From positions 3,162,001 to 3,226,000 of the forward strand of contig NZ_CP130748.1 in the NCBI RefSeq assembly GCF_030563405.1: a DNA stretch of 64,000 nucleotides, read 5' to 3'. Below, in pieces: positions 43,230 through 52,878 of the stretch; the first letter of the stretch is position 1; each line of letters begins with the position of its first letter. Made by a program: the position numbers and the translations under genes. A model generated the notes under the pieces. The model did no database searches and had not been told where the DNA came from. It saw only the letters and a program-made list of their open reading frames with translations. Origin of the DNA: Vibrio sp. SNU_ST1. Lineage in GTDB: Bacteria; Pseudomonadota; Gammaproteobacteria; Enterobacterales; Vibrionaceae.

Positions 43230-44221
43230 ATTCTATGACGATGCAAGCCTTTAACTTTGATAACCTGACTCCTGACTTCATGTGGTACGCACTGGAGAGC
43301 ATTGGAGTTCGTGCCGAATCGGGGCTTCTCGCTCTCAACAGTTACGAAAATCGAGTGTATCAATTCACCGATGAAGACCGTAAACGCTACGTCGTTAAAT
43401 TTTATCGTCCACAGCGCTGGAACAAAGCACAGATCCAAGAAGAGCACGACTTCGCGTTAGAGTTAATCGAACAAGAAATGCCAGTCGCTCCCCCCATGCG
43501 AGTCAACGGCGCAACCTTACATGAATATCAAGGCTACCTATTTTCCTTATTTGAAAGTGTTGGTGGCAGACAGTACGAAGTCGATAATCTAGACCAATTG
43601 GAAGGCGTTGGGCGTTTTCTTGGGCGTATTCATAAAGCCAGTGCAGGAAGAACATTCCAGCATCGCCCTACTATCAGCCTGGATGAATACCTTTATCAGC
43701 CACGTAAAATTCTAGAGAATTCTCAGTTTATCCCGACGCACCTAGAAAACGCGTTCTTCAATGACGTTGACCTTCTGATAAAAGAGCTAGAGAGCCAGTG
43801 GCCGAGCAACATTGAGAATATCCGCCTGCACGGTGACTGCCACCCAGGCAATATTTTGTGGCGCGATGGGCCAATGTTCGTCGATCTTGATGACGCACGT
43901 AACGGCCCTGCGATACAAGATCTGTGGATGCTGCTGAATGGCGAGCGCCAAGATAAGCTGATGCAACTGGATATTTTGCTAGAGAGTTACCAAGAGTTTT
44001 GCGATTTTAATACCGCACAACTGAAACTAATCGAACCACTACGCGGTCTACGTATGGTGCATTACATGGCATGGTTGGCGAAACGATGGCGCGATCCTGC
44101 GTTTCCTCTGGCCTTCCCATGGTTTAATGATCCGAAGTATTGGGAGCAACAAGTACTTGCTTGTAAAGAGCAAATTGCTACCCTGCAAGAGCCACCACTT
44201 TCGTTAATGCCTCAGTGGTAA
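43217..44221 (+). CDS. srkA: Stress response kinase SrkA (YihE)
   Basis: 334 residues from this start. Cytosolic Ser/Thr kinase of the aminoglycoside-phosphotransferase fold that counters MazEF-linked death in E. coli. Motifs: LNSYENRVYQF, VVKFYRPQRW, VGGRQYEVDN, the catalytic LHGDCHPGNILWRDG and the metal-binding VDLDDARNGPAIQDLWML. The start is uncertain: ATG 43217 has AGAGG 7 bases upstream but lies in a terminator-like hairpin; ATG 43235 or 43241 gives the usual N-terminus but no SD. dsbA follows, as in E. coli. Confidence 0.93.
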   Translation: MSLFYSMTMQAFNFDNLTPDFMWYALESIGVRAESGLLALNSYENRVYQFTDEDRKRYVVKFYRPQRWNKAQIQEEHDFALELIEQEMPVAPPMRVNGATLHEYQGYLFSLFESVGGRQYEVDNLDQLEGVGRFLGRIHKASAGRTFQHRPTISLDEYLYQPRKILENSQFIPTHLENAFFNDVDLLIKELESQWPSNIENIRLHGDCHPGNILWRDGPMFVDLDDARNGPAIQDLWMLLNGERQDKLMQLDILLESYQEFCDFNTAQLKLIEPLRGLRMVHYMAWLAKRWRDPAFPLAFPWFNDPKYWEQQVLACKEQIATLQEPPLSLMPQW

Positions 44222-44274
44222 CAGCAATCGCAACACAACTAGATAAAAATTCAAACATAATGGAGATTGGATAA

Positions 44275-44874
44275 ATGAAAAAGCTATTCGCATTTTTCTC
44301 ATTGATCATGTTGAGCCTTTCAGCTCACGCTGCGAAATTTAACGAAGGTGAACACTACAAAGTTCTTGACCTAGAAGCATCAAAAAAACCAATGGTGACA
44401 GAGTTCTTCTCTTTTTACTGCCCACACTGTAATAGCTTTGAGCCAATCATCCAGCAGCTAAAACAACAGCTACCTAAAGACGCTAAGCTACAGAAGAACC
44501 ATGTTTCATTCATGGGTGGCAACATGGGCCTGCCAATGAGCAAAGCTTACGCGACCATGATTGCGCTGAAAGTTGAAGACAAAATAGTGCCAGTGATGTT
44601 TAACCGCATCCACACAATGAACAAGCCACCACGTGATGAAGAAGAACTGCGTCAAATCTTCCTAGACGAAGGCGTTGATGCTAAGAAATTCGATGCGGCA
44701 TACAACGGCTTTGCAGTCGATTCTATGGTTCGTCGCTTCGACAAAGCATTCAAAGACAGCGGCCTTTCAGGCGTACCGGCTGTCGTAGTTAACAACCGCT
44801 ACCTAGTAGACGCTCAAGGTATTAGCTCTCTCGATGAGTACTTCGAGCTCGTTAACTTCCTACTTAAGAAGTAA
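44275..44874 (+). CDS. dsbA: Periplasmic thiol:disulfide oxidoreductase DsbA
   Basis: 199 residues with a Sec signal peptide ([18 protein letters not shown]). Thioredoxin fold with an inserted helical domain. Active site CPHC in [14 protein letters not shown], cis-Pro loop [12 protein letters not shown]. It oxidises cysteine pairs in exported proteins and is recharged by DsbB. SD TGGAG is 8-9 bases upstream. It sits 53 bases after srkA, so probably cotranscribed, as with yihE-dsbA in E. coli. Confidence 0.97.
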   Translation: MKKLFAFFSLIMLSLSAHAAKFNEGEHYKVLDLEASKKPMVTEFFSFYCPHCNSFEPIIQQLKQQLPKDAKLQKNHVSFMGGNMGLPMSKAYATMIALKVEDKIVPVMFNRIHTMNKPPRDEEELRQIFLDEGVDAKKFDAAYNGFAVDSMVRRFDKAFKDSGLSGVPAVVVNNRYLVDAQGISSLDEYFELVNFLLKK

Positions 44875-44883
44875 CGTATTGAT

Positions 44884-44909
44884 TAAAGGAAGCTTCGGCT
44901 TCCTTTTTT
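44884..44909 (+). terminator. Terminator after dsbA
   Basis: Stem AAAGGAAGC / GCTTCCTTT closed by a TTCG tetraloop and followed by T6. Confidence 0.9.
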
Positions 44910-45013
44910 GCACTAGTTCAAAAATACTCATAGATAAACAATCATCCTGAAAACGTTGTACTTTACTGATATCAATATCCAGTCCTAAGAACTGGTAGGC
45001 AAGGAGCCTTTGA

Positions 45014-45967
45014 ATGAAAATGAAAATAACGCTTTTGGCACTGAGCATTGCAGCCTCTCCTGCTTTTGCCAAGCTTGCAGACGAACAAGGTTTCAGTGGT
45101 GAAATATCTATTAATACAGGGGTTACCTCTTCCACCTCAAACTTTAATACCGATGCTGATAGCACCATTTCGTCCATTAACCAAAAAGCCTCATCTGAGA
45201 GCTCATTTCTTGTCGCACCTTTGGGTAGTATTGCTTACACCTTTGGCGAAAAATTAAATCACCAGGTATACACAGGTACCACTCGTGATGACGTAGCAAC
45301 AGGTACTGTCGTGCTTGAGGTTGGTTATAAATACCAACTAGAGTCAGGCATGACCATCGACGCTTCACTTTTGCCTACTATCATGTCTGGTGAGACTTGG
45401 GCCGATCCATACAACACCGCTTCAGGTCGCACCAAAACGGATGAAACAGGCAATGCCTTTCGTTTGAAACTAAGTAGTATTGCGGGCTCAGCTTTCTCGT
45501 TAGACATGGCCTACGCCACCAAAGATGTAGAAGATGATCGAGTTAGAGAAGAACTACAGCGTGATGCCGATACTTTCTACCTGAAAGGTCAGTACCGTCA
45601 ACCAATCAATCGCACCATGATGTTAGTGCCATCATTAATTTACCAATCAAGGGATGCCGACGGTAACGCTGAGTCTTACGAACAGTTTGGTGGTGAAGTG
45701 AGTCTATTTGGTGACATAGGCCGCCACCAGTACGCTCTGACAGCGGGTTATAATCAACGTTCTTACGACGCAAGCAACCCAATCTATAATAAGAAACGCA
45801 GCGACGATAATATCAACCTGTTTGCCGCCTATGAGTATGAGCAATTCATGGATTGGGAAAACTGGTCGTTTATTTCTCTAGCCGGTTATGGTGTCAGCGA
45901 TTCGAACATTACTTTCTACGATGAGTCGCAATACATCGTATCAGTCGGCCTGAACTACAAGTTCTAG
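45014..45967 (+). CDS. DUF2860 family outer-membrane barrel protein
   Basis: 317 residues with a signal peptide (KMKITLLALSIAASPAFA). Alternating-polarity beta strands continue to a C-terminal aromatic (VGLNYKF), the hallmark of outer-membrane barrels. DUF2860 features GFSGEISINTGV near the mature start. Function unknown; the family is mostly Vibrio and relatives. AAGGAG is 7-8 bases before the ATG. Single gene between two terminators; a CCAGT/ACTGG mini-hairpin sits in its leader at 44979-44995. Confidence 0.8.
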   Translation: MKMKITLLALSIAASPAFAKLADEQGFSGEISINTGVTSSTSNFNTDADSTISSINQKASSESSFLVAPLGSIAYTFGEKLNHQVYTGTTRDDVATGTVVLEVGYKYQLESGMTIDASLLPTIMSGETWADPYNTASGRTKTDETGNAFRLKLSSIAGSAFSLDMAYATKDVEDDRVREELQRDADTFYLKGQYRQPINRTMMLVPSLIYQSRDADGNAESYEQFGGEVSLFGDIGRHQYALTAGYNQRSYDASNPIYNKKRSDDNINLFAAYEYEQFMDWENWSFISLAGYGVSDSNITFYDESQYIVSVGLNYKF

Positions 45968-46010
45968 TTCGGAATCACAGCTCGCTAATAACCATTAGTT
46001 CATAACGACG

Positions 46011-46036
46011 AAAGCCTGCGCAAAAAGCAGGCTTTT
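46011..46036 (+). terminator. Terminator after the DUF2860 gene
   Basis: Stem AAAGCCTGC / GCAGGCTTT with a GCAAAAA loop and a T-run. Confidence 0.85.
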
Positions 46037-46043
46037 TGGGCGT

Positions 46044-46091
46044 ATACCAATCACAATAAATAAATGGCAAATTGTTTACTGTGATTGGTAT
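46044..46091. repeat. Intergenic palindromic repeat of the ATACCAATCACA family
   Basis: Arms ATACCAATCACA (46044-46055) and TGTGATTGGTAT (46080-46091), perfect over 12 bases, with an AT-rich core. It abuts the comM stop. The same arm motif recurs shortened at 43160 and 41631. It carries no ORF, so it is a non-autonomous, MITE-like or REP-like unit. Confidence 0.6.
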
Positions 46092-46093
46092 GA

Positions 46094-47617
46094 CTACACA
46101 GCTTGAGCCGTAAGTTGCTTCAACAATCGATCCATTGCTCGGTAGCCAAGCGCTTCCGATAAATGCTTCTTTTCAATCTGTTCGTTACCGTCTAGGTCTG
46201 CAATGGTTCGCGCTACCTTGATGATTCGATGATAGGCACGAATTGATAAACCTAATCGATGCAGCGCCGTTTCCAGAAATTCTGCATCCTCACGCCTCAG
46301 TGGGCAGTACTTTTCAATTTCTCGGCTACCTAACAGTGCATTCGATTTATGGTTTCGAGATAACATCAACTCGCGAGCCTGCTTAACCCGTTGCTTCACG
46401 ACTTGAGTGGTTTCACCACGGTCACCACCTTCGGCCAACATCCCTTTAGGCAACAGAGGGATCTCTAATGACATATCGAACCTATCCAGTAATGGCCCAG
46501 ATAAGCGATTGAGGTAACGAAGGATAATCTGCGGGTTAGCTCGCGCTTGATTGCCTTCGTAATAACCTGTTGGGCTAGGGTTCAACGCGCCCACCAATTG
46601 AAAGCGCGCAGGGAAACGCGTCTTACCCGCGACACGTGAGATAATGATTTCACCCGACTCTAGTGGCTCTCGTAATGAATCAAGTACCTTACGCTCAAAT
46701 TCTGGCATCTCATCGAGAAACAATAATCCATTATGCGCTAAAGATATCTCTCCGGGGCGAGGTATCGAGCCACCACCGACCAATGCTGCCATCGAACTGG
46801 AATGATGAGGAGATCGAAAAGGCCTTTGTTTCCAGTTGTATTGATTTATCTCTTGTTGCGTTAAAGAAGCCACCGAAGCGGTTTCCATCGCCTCGTCGTC
46901 ACTCATTTCGGGCAACAAATCGCGCAATCGAGACGCCAACATAGTCTTGCCAGTTCCGGGCGGGCCAAGGAATAATAAGTTATGATTGCCGGCTGCGGCG
47001 ATCTCCAGTGCTCGCTTACCTTGCTGCTGGCCAATAATATCTTGTAAGTCACGATTATCAGATACATCGACATGATGATGCTCGGTTCGATATAAACCAA
47101 GCTGAGCCTGTCCACACATGTCAGCGCAAACCTCCAACAAGGTTTGAGCAGATTTATGCGCCCCCTTGCCAACCAGCGCAGCCTGATCACCATTATGGTG
47201 CGGAACCACTAAGCATCGTTCAACGCTATCGGCGGCTAACGTCGCAGGCAGAACGCCCTTTACCGAGCGTAATTCTCCTGACAATGCCAACTCACCGATA
47301 AATTCATGTTGAGCTATTTTTGATGTAGGAAGCTGATCTGACGCCAACAAAATCCCAAGCGCGATTGGCAGATCGAAACGTCCTCCCTCTTTGGGTAAAT
47401 CTGCAGGTGCAAGGTTGACCGTGATTCTTTTCGATGGAAATTCAAAGCGAGAATTGATGATCGCACTCCTTACTCGATCTTTAGATTCCTTGACCGTCGT
47501 TTCAGGTAGACCCACCAGCGTAAAACCGGGCATTCCGTTGCTTATATGCACTTCCACGGTTACTTCTGGCGCCTCTACACCCACACTAGCTCGGCTATGA
47601 ATTATCGCGAGTCCCAT
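46094..47617 (-). CDS. comM: Competence-associated AAA+ helicase ComM (YifB)
   Basis: 507-residue hexameric ATPase of the Mg-chelatase-like family that drives branch migration of donor DNA in natural transformation. An N-terminal Lon-protease-like S16 fold (PGFTLVGLPETTVKESKDRVRSAI, VNLAPADLPKEG) precedes the AAA+ core with Walker A GPPGTGKT, Walker B LLFLDEMPEF and a C-terminal Mg-chelatase domain. I use the ATG at 47617 behind AAGGAAA; the frame upstream is open but lacks family likeness. Divergent from the ilv leader, as in E. coli. Confidence 0.95.
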   Translation of the reverse strand: MGLAIIHSRASVGVEAPEVTVEVHISNGMPGFTLVGLPETTVKESKDRVRSAIINSRFEFPSKRITVNLAPADLPKEGGRFDLPIALGILLASDQLPTSKIAQHEFIGELALSGELRSVKGVLPATLAADSVERCLVVPHHNGDQAALVGKGAHKSAQTLLEVCADMCGQAQLGLYRTEHHHVDVSDNRDLQDIIGQQQGKRALEIAAAGNHNLLFLGPPGTGKTMLASRLRDLLPEMSDDEAMETASVASLTQQEINQYNWKQRPFRSPHHSSSMAALVGGGSIPRPGEISLAHNGLLFLDEMPEFERKVLDSLREPLESGEIIISRVAGKTRFPARFQLVGALNPSPTGYYEGNQARANPQIILRYLNRLSGPLLDRFDMSLEIPLLPKGMLAEGGDRGETTQVVKQRVKQARELMLSRNHKSNALLGSREIEKYCPLRREDAEFLETALHRLGLSIRAYHRIIKVARTIADLDGNEQIEKKHLSEALGYRAMDRLLKQLTAQAV

Positions 47618-47820
47618 AACTTTCCTTTGTCTTTGATTTAAAAGTATTCGCTCTGGATATTCATTGTTCACCAAAGCGATAAGGTTGTTATATAGCGTGG
47701 TGAAATGGTGTTTTAATGTGAAAAAAGAATGACATTTTCCTTGTCATGCAGCAGATTTGTGTGATAACACTAGAGATGTAGACATTTACTTAAGACAATA
47801 AACGAGAAAACTCGAACTTT

Positions 47821-47910
47821 ATGACATTTAACGCTCGCATTTACGCACTGATTAACCTGATTATCGTAGTCATTATTGAGACTGCGCGGGGGCGAGTGGG
47901 AAAAAAGTAA
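47821..47910 (+). CDS. ilvL: ilv operon leader peptide IlvL
   Basis: 29 codons, ATG 47821 to TAA 47908-47910. It holds a run of branched-chain codons (ALINLIIVVII: six Ile, two Leu, two Val within 11 residues) and ends in a basic tail. The terminator of the attenuator begins a few bases downstream. Ribosome stalling on uncharged Ile, Val or Leu tRNA would favour the antiterminator. The SD is weak. Confidence 0.85.
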   Translation: MTFNARIYALINLIIVVIIETARGRVGKK

Positions 47911-47915
47911 CCACG

Positions 47916-47963
47916 AATTAGAAAAAACCCCCGCACTGAAAAGTCCGGGGGTTTTTTCTAATT
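47916..47963 (+). terminator. ilvGMEDA attenuator
   Basis: Long stem AATTAGAAAAAACCCCCG / CGGGGGTTTTTTCTAATT with a ~12-base loop, GC core then T6. The leader ORF holds a CGCGGGGGCG block (47884-47893) that can compete for pairing, giving the alternative fold. Confidence 0.9.
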
Positions 47964-48088
47964 TAGACATTCGATTTTATATTTTGAAACATTTTCGGCT
48001 TTGCCGATTTACAGGAAGAATGGGAGCACAAGATGTGCAGAGACAATGGAAACAATTACCAAAATAAAGGTAATACGGAGGAATTACG

Positions 48089-49735
48089 ATGAAAGGCGCA
48101 GAACTGGTCGTATCCGCACTCAAGCAACAAGGCATTGAGACCGTATTTGGTTACCCAGGCGGTGCCATCATGCCAATCTACGATGCACTCTATGACGGCG
48201 GGGTTGAGCATATCCTATGCCGCCATGAGCAAGGCGCTGCAATGGCCGCTATCGGTATGGCTCGAGCAACGCAAGACGTGGCGGTTTGTATGGCAACCTC
48301 AGGTCCAGGTGCAACTAACCTAGTCACAGGCCTTGCTGATGCTTTTATGGATTCCATCCCACTGGTTGCCATCACTGGCCAAGTTGCGAGCTCCCACATC
48401 GGTACCGACGCATTCCAAGAAATGGATGTGATTGGTATGTCTCTATCATGTACGAAACACAGCTACCTAGTTACCGATATTGAAGATCTTGCTCCAACAC
48501 TCGCTGAAGCATTTATCGTTGCAAAATCAGGTCGTCCAGGTCCGGTTATTGTCGACATCGCCAAAGATGTTCAACTAGCAGAGTCCCCAGTTAAAATTCT
48601 TCCTGAATTTACGCCACCAGCCATTCCTGTCGCGACAACTGACGCGATTGAACAAGCACAACACTTCCTATCTCAAGCGACTCGTCCTGTTCTATACGTA
48701 GGTGGTGGCGTTCAACTGGCTAAAGCCACCGACGCAGTTCGCGAGTTTTTACGCCTGAACCCAATGCCTGCTGTTAGTACACTGAAAGGCTTAGGCACCA
48801 TTGAGCGTGACGACCCACATTACCTTGGTATGCTGGGCATGCACGGTACTAAAGCCGCTAACCTAGTGGTTCAAGAGAGTGACCTGTTGATTGTTGTTGG
48901 CGCTCGTTTTGATGACCGAGTCACCGGCAAGCTTGATACCTTCGCACCACACGCGAAAGTTATCCATATCGATATCGATGCAGCTGAGTTCAGCAAACTA
49001 CGTCTGGCCGATGCGCCAATTCGTGGTGACATCAACAAGATCATGCCTCAACTGGAGCTGAGCCAAGACATCTCATCTTGGGTTCACCACTCTGAAGGGC
49101 TACGTACTTCGTTTAAATGGCGCTACGACCACCCAGGCGATCTTATCTTTGCTCCACTACTCCTGAAGCAACTATCTGACATGATGCCTGCAAGCTCTAT
49201 AGTTTCGACAGATGTAGGCCAACATCAGATGTGGGCAGCTCAGCATATTCAACCACGAGATCCACAGAACTTCATCACATCTGCTGGATTAGGCACCATG
49301 GGCTTTGGCTTACCAGCGGCTATGGGTGCATCGGTTGGTCGTCCTGATGACCAATCCATTCTTATCTCTGGTGACGGCTCATTCATGATGAACGTGCAAG
49401 AGCTTGGTACGCTGAAGCGTCGCCAAATCCCAGTGAAGATGGTGCTGCTTAACAACTCTCGTTTAGGCATGGTTCGCCAATGGCAATCTCTGTTCTTTGA
49501 TGGTCGACACAGTGAAACTATCTTGGATGACAACCCAGATTTCGTCATGCTAGCAAAAGCGTTCGATATCCCAGGCAAAACCATCACGCGTAAAGAAGAA
49601 GTAGAGCCAGCATTGAAAGAGATGCTTGAGAGCAAAACTGCTTACCTACTTCACGTCCTTATCGATGAAGAAGAAAACGTCTGGCCACTAGTACCGCCAG
49701 GTGCTTCAAACAGCGAAATGTTGGAGAACACATAA
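48089..49735 (+). CDS. ilvG: Acetolactate synthase II large subunit IlvG
   Basis: 548-residue TPP/FAD enzyme condensing pyruvate with pyruvate or 2-ketobutyrate at the head of Val/Leu/Ile synthesis. N-terminal [16 protein letters not shown] and [16 protein letters not shown] (catalytic Glu), [15 protein letters not shown], central [14 protein letters not shown] and TPP site [14 protein letters not shown]...[12 protein letters not shown]. The reading frame is intact. The SD is ACGGAGG. ilvM follows with one base between. Confidence 0.96.
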   Translation: MKGAELVVSALKQQGIETVFGYPGGAIMPIYDALYDGGVEHILCRHEQGAAMAAIGMARATQDVAVCMATSGPGATNLVTGLADAFMDSIPLVAITGQVASSHIGTDAFQEMDVIGMSLSCTKHSYLVTDIEDLAPTLAEAFIVAKSGRPGPVIVDIAKDVQLAESPVKILPEFTPPAIPVATTDAIEQAQHFLSQATRPVLYVGGGVQLAKATDAVREFLRLNPMPAVSTLKGLGTIERDDPHYLGMLGMHGTKAANLVVQESDLLIVVGARFDDRVTGKLDTFAPHAKVIHIDIDAAEFSKLRLADAPIRGDINKIMPQLELSQDISSWVHHSEGLRTSFKWRYDHPGDLIFAPLLLKQLSDMMPASSIVSTDVGQHQMWAAQHIQPRDPQNFITSAGLGTMGFGLPAAMGASVGRPDDQSILISGDGSFMMNVQELGTLKRRQIPVKMVLLNNSRLGMVRQWQSLFFDGRHSETILDDNPDFVMLAKAFDIPGKTITRKEEVEPALKEMLESKTAYLLHVLIDEEENVWPLVPPGASNSEMLENT

Positions 49736-49736
49736 C

Positions 49737-50021
49737 ATGAAAAGATACTTATTAGACATCAAAGCCGATGATAAACCAGTACTGTTAGAACGTGTTCTTC
49801 GTGTAATCCGTCACCGTGGCTTCATCGTTAAGCAAGTGGCTGGCACCCAAAACCACGAAAGCAAAGTCGCGAGCGTTGAGATCATTGTCGACAGTGACCG
49901 CCCGATTTCTTTCTTAGTTAATCAGATCGAAAAGCTGTGGGATGTACGTACCGTTGACGTTATATCTATTAGTCGTAATGAATTGCCAAACAATAACTTA
50001 CAACAAAAAATAAGTGCATAA
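49737..50021 (+). CDS. ilvM: Acetolactate synthase II small subunit IlvM
   Basis: 94-residue ACT-domain regulatory subunit: KRYLLDIKADDKPVLLERVLRVIRHRGFIVKQV, VEIIVDSDRPISFLVNQIEKLWDV. The start at 49737 is one base after the ilvG stop, so translation is coupled. The longer open frame into ilvG is not used. It partners IlvG. Confidence 0.94.
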   Translation: MKRYLLDIKADDKPVLLERVLRVIRHRGFIVKQVAGTQNHESKVASVEIIVDSDRPISFLVNQIEKLWDVRTVDVISISRNELPNNNLQQKISA

Positions 50022-50033
50022 GGAACCGCAAAC

Positions 50034-51002
50034 ATGACAGCTAAAACAGCAGACTATATCTGGTTTAACGGTGAAATGGTTCCTTGGGCAGAGGCGAACG
50101 TTCACGTCCTGACTCACGCAATGCACTACGGTACTTCTGTATTTGAAGGCGTTCGTTGCTACAACACGCCAAAGGGTCCGGTTATCTTCCGTCACCCAGA
50201 GCATGCAAGACGCCTAAAAGACTCAGCGAAAATCTACCGCTTCCCAATTCCTTTTACTGAGGAAGAAATTATGGAAGCGACTCGCGAAACGTTACGCCAA
50301 AATAAGCTAGAGTCAGCCTACATTCGCCCTCTCGGCTTTGTGGGTAACGTTGGTTTGGGTGTTTGCCCTCCTGAAAACACAGAAATGGATCTGATCATCG
50401 CCGCTTTCCCATGGGGTTCTTACCTAGGCGAAGAAGCGCTAGAAAATGGCGTAGATGCGATGATCTCAAGCTGGAACCGTGCAGCGCCAAACACGATCCC
50501 AACCGCAGCAAAAGCCGGTGGTAACTACCTATCATCGCTACTAGTTGGTGGTGAAGCTCGTCGTCATGGTTACGATGAAGGTATCGCATTGAGTGTTGAT
50601 GGTTACCTTTCTGAAGGTGCAGGTGAGAACATCTTTGTGGTACGTAACGGCGTCCTATCAACGCCACCAGCGACCAGCGCAATTCTGCCGGGTATCACTC
50701 GTGATTCGATAATGACACTAGCAAAAGACATGGGTTATGAGATCCGTGAAGAGAACATTGCTCGTGAAGCGCTATACCTTGCCGATGAAGTATTCATGAC
50801 AGGCACAGCTGCCGAAATCGTTCCGGTTCGCAGCGTAGACAAAATTACAGTAGGTGAAGGCAAACGCGGTCCTATCACTGAAAAAGTTCAAGCGGCTTAC
50901 TTTGGTCTATTCAATGGAACCACTGAAGATAAGTGGGGCTGGTTAGATTACGTTTATCCAGCAGGCAACGTTTCAGCAAGCCAAACGCAAACCACTAAGT
51001 AA
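50034..51002 (+). CDS. ilvE: Branched-chain amino acid aminotransferase IlvE
   Basis: 322-residue fold-type IV PLP enzyme, last step in Val, Leu and Ile synthesis. Motifs: [41 protein letters not shown], the PLP Lys in [28 protein letters not shown] and [11 protein letters not shown]. Somewhat longer at the C-terminus than the E. coli enzyme. It starts 12 bases after ilvM. Confidence 0.97.
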   Translation: MTAKTADYIWFNGEMVPWAEANVHVLTHAMHYGTSVFEGVRCYNTPKGPVIFRHPEHARRLKDSAKIYRFPIPFTEEEIMEATRETLRQNKLESAYIRPLGFVGNVGLGVCPPENTEMDLIIAAFPWGSYLGEEALENGVDAMISSWNRAAPNTIPTAAKAGGNYLSSLLVGGEARRHGYDEGIALSVDGYLSEGAGENIFVVRNGVLSTPPATSAILPGITRDSIMTLAKDMGYEIREENIAREALYLADEVFMTGTAAEIVPVRSVDKITVGEGKRGPITEKVQAAYFGLFNGTTEDKWGWLDYVYPAGNVSASQTQTTK

Positions 51003-51034
51003 GCAACAGCCAAATATTTTATAAGGATTTAAGA

Positions 51035-52876
51035 ATGCCAATCTATCGTTCAGCAACGACTACCCACGGACGCAACATGGCTGGTGCGCGCGCTTTATGG
51101 CGTGCAACTGGCGTTAAAGATGATGACTTCGGTAAGCCAATCATCGCAGTTGTAAACTCTTTCACTCAATTCGTACCAGGTCACGTTCACCTTAAAGATA
51201 TGGGTCAACTGGTTGCGGGTGAAATCGAGAAAGCAGGCGGTATAGCTAAAGAATTCAACACTATCGCAGTCGATGATGGTATCGCAATGGGTCATGGCGG
51301 CATGCTGTACTCACTGCCATCACGTGAGCTTATCGCAGACTCAGTAGAATACATGGTCAATGCACACTGTGCAGATGCGATGGTGTGTATCTCTAACTGT
51401 GACAAAATAACTCCGGGAATGATGATGGCAGCAATGCGCCTTAACATCCCTGTGATCTTTGTATCAGGCGGCCCAATGGAAGCAGGTAAAACCAAGCTTT
51501 CAGATCAAATCATCAAGCTCGACCTTGTTGACGCAATGATTCAGGGTGCCGATCCAACTATTTCTGATGAGCAAAGTGAGCAAGTAGAGCGTTCTGCATG
51601 TCCGACATGTGGTTCATGTTCAGGTATGTTTACTGCCAACTCAATGAACTGTCTAACAGAAGCTCTGGGTCTATCTCAGCCTGGTAACGGTTCTATGCTG
51701 GCGACACACGCAGACCGCGAAGAACTGTTCATCAATGCCGGTAAGCGCATCGTTGATCTAACCAAGCGTTACTACGAGCAAGACGACGAGTCAGCACTGC
51801 CACGTAACATCGCAAATCGCGCAGCCTTTGATAATGCAATGGCGTTAGATATCGCGATGGGTGGTTCAAGTAACACCGTTCTTCACCTTTTAGCGGCAGC
51901 TCAAGAAGGTGAAATTGACTTTGATATGGATGATATCGACGAGATGTCTCGCCGCGTTCCACACCTATGTAAAGTGGCACCTTCAACGCCTAAATACCAC
52001 ATGGAAGACGTTCACCGTGCTGGTGGTGTAATGGCTATCCTTGGTGAGCTTGACCGTGCAGGTCTACTGAACAATCAAACTCGCACCGTGCTTGGTTTAA
52101 GCATGCAAGAGCAACTTGCACAGTACGACATCATGCAGACAGAAGATGAAGCCGTGCTTAAGTTCTTCCGCGCTGGCCCTGCTGGTATCCGTACCACCAA
52201 AGCTTTCTCACAAGATTGTCGTTGGGATCGTCTTGATGACGACCGCAAAGAAGGTTGTATTCGTACTAAAGAGAACGCATTCAGCCAAGAAGGTGGCCTA
52301 GCGGTACTTTCAGGTAACATCGCCGTTGATGGTTGTATCGTTAAGACCGCGGGTGTTGATGAAGAAAACCTTAAATTCCAAGGTCCTGCAATCGTATTCG
52401 AAAGCCAAGATACGGCAGTAGAAGGCATCTTAGCGGGTAAAGTAAAAGCAGGCGAAGTGGTTGTCATTCGTTACGAAGGTCCTAAAGGCGGCCCGGGTAT
52501 GCAAGAAATGCTCTACCCAACGACTTACCTAAAATCGATGGGTCTAGGCAAGTCTTGTGCTCTTCTAACCGATGGTCGTTTCTCTGGTGGTACATCAGGT
52601 CTGTCTATCGGTCACGCTTCTCCAGAAGCAGCAAGCGGTGGTGTAATTGGTCTAGTGAACACAGGCGATATCATCACTATCGATATCCCTAGCCGCTCAA
52701 TCACGCTTGATGTTCCTGAAGCAGAACTAGAAGCACGTCGTGTTAAGCAAGATGCTCTAGGCTGGAAACCAGAAAACCGTCAACGTGAAGTGTCTTTCGC
52801 ACTGAAAGCTTACGCAAGTATGGCGACAAGTGCCGACAAAGGCGCTGTGCGTGATAAGTCTAAGCTTGAGGGCTAA
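51035..52876 (+). CDS. ilvD: Dihydroxy-acid dehydratase IlvD
   Basis: 613-residue iron-sulfur dehydratase making the 2-keto acids of Val and Ile. Cluster cysteines are in [13 protein letters not shown] and [19 protein letters not shown]. Further marks: ALPGNG-type [36 protein letters not shown] and [25 protein letters not shown]. Full length. Third reaction of the pathway; ilvA starts 2 bases after its stop. Confidence 0.97.
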   Translation: MPIYRSATTTHGRNMAGARALWRATGVKDDDFGKPIIAVVNSFTQFVPGHVHLKDMGQLVAGEIEKAGGIAKEFNTIAVDDGIAMGHGGMLYSLPSRELIADSVEYMVNAHCADAMVCISNCDKITPGMMMAAMRLNIPVIFVSGGPMEAGKTKLSDQIIKLDLVDAMIQGADPTISDEQSEQVERSACPTCGSCSGMFTANSMNCLTEALGLSQPGNGSMLATHADREELFINAGKRIVDLTKRYYEQDDESALPRNIANRAAFDNAMALDIAMGGSSNTVLHLLAAAQEGEIDFDMDDIDEMSRRVPHLCKVAPSTPKYHMEDVHRAGGVMAILGELDRAGLLNNQTRTVLGLSMQEQLAQYDIMQTEDEAVLKFFRAGPAGIRTTKAFSQDCRWDRLDDDRKEGCIRTKENAFSQEGGLAVLSGNIAVDGCIVKTAGVDEENLKFQGPAIVFESQDTAVEGILAGKVKAGEVVVIRYEGPKGGPGMQEMLYPTTYLKSMGLGKSCALLTDGRFSGGTSGLSIGHASPEAASGGVIGLVNTGDIITIDIPSRSITLDVPEAELEARRVKQDALGWKPENRQREVSFALKAYASMATSADKGAVRDKSKLEG

Positions 52877-52878
52877 CT

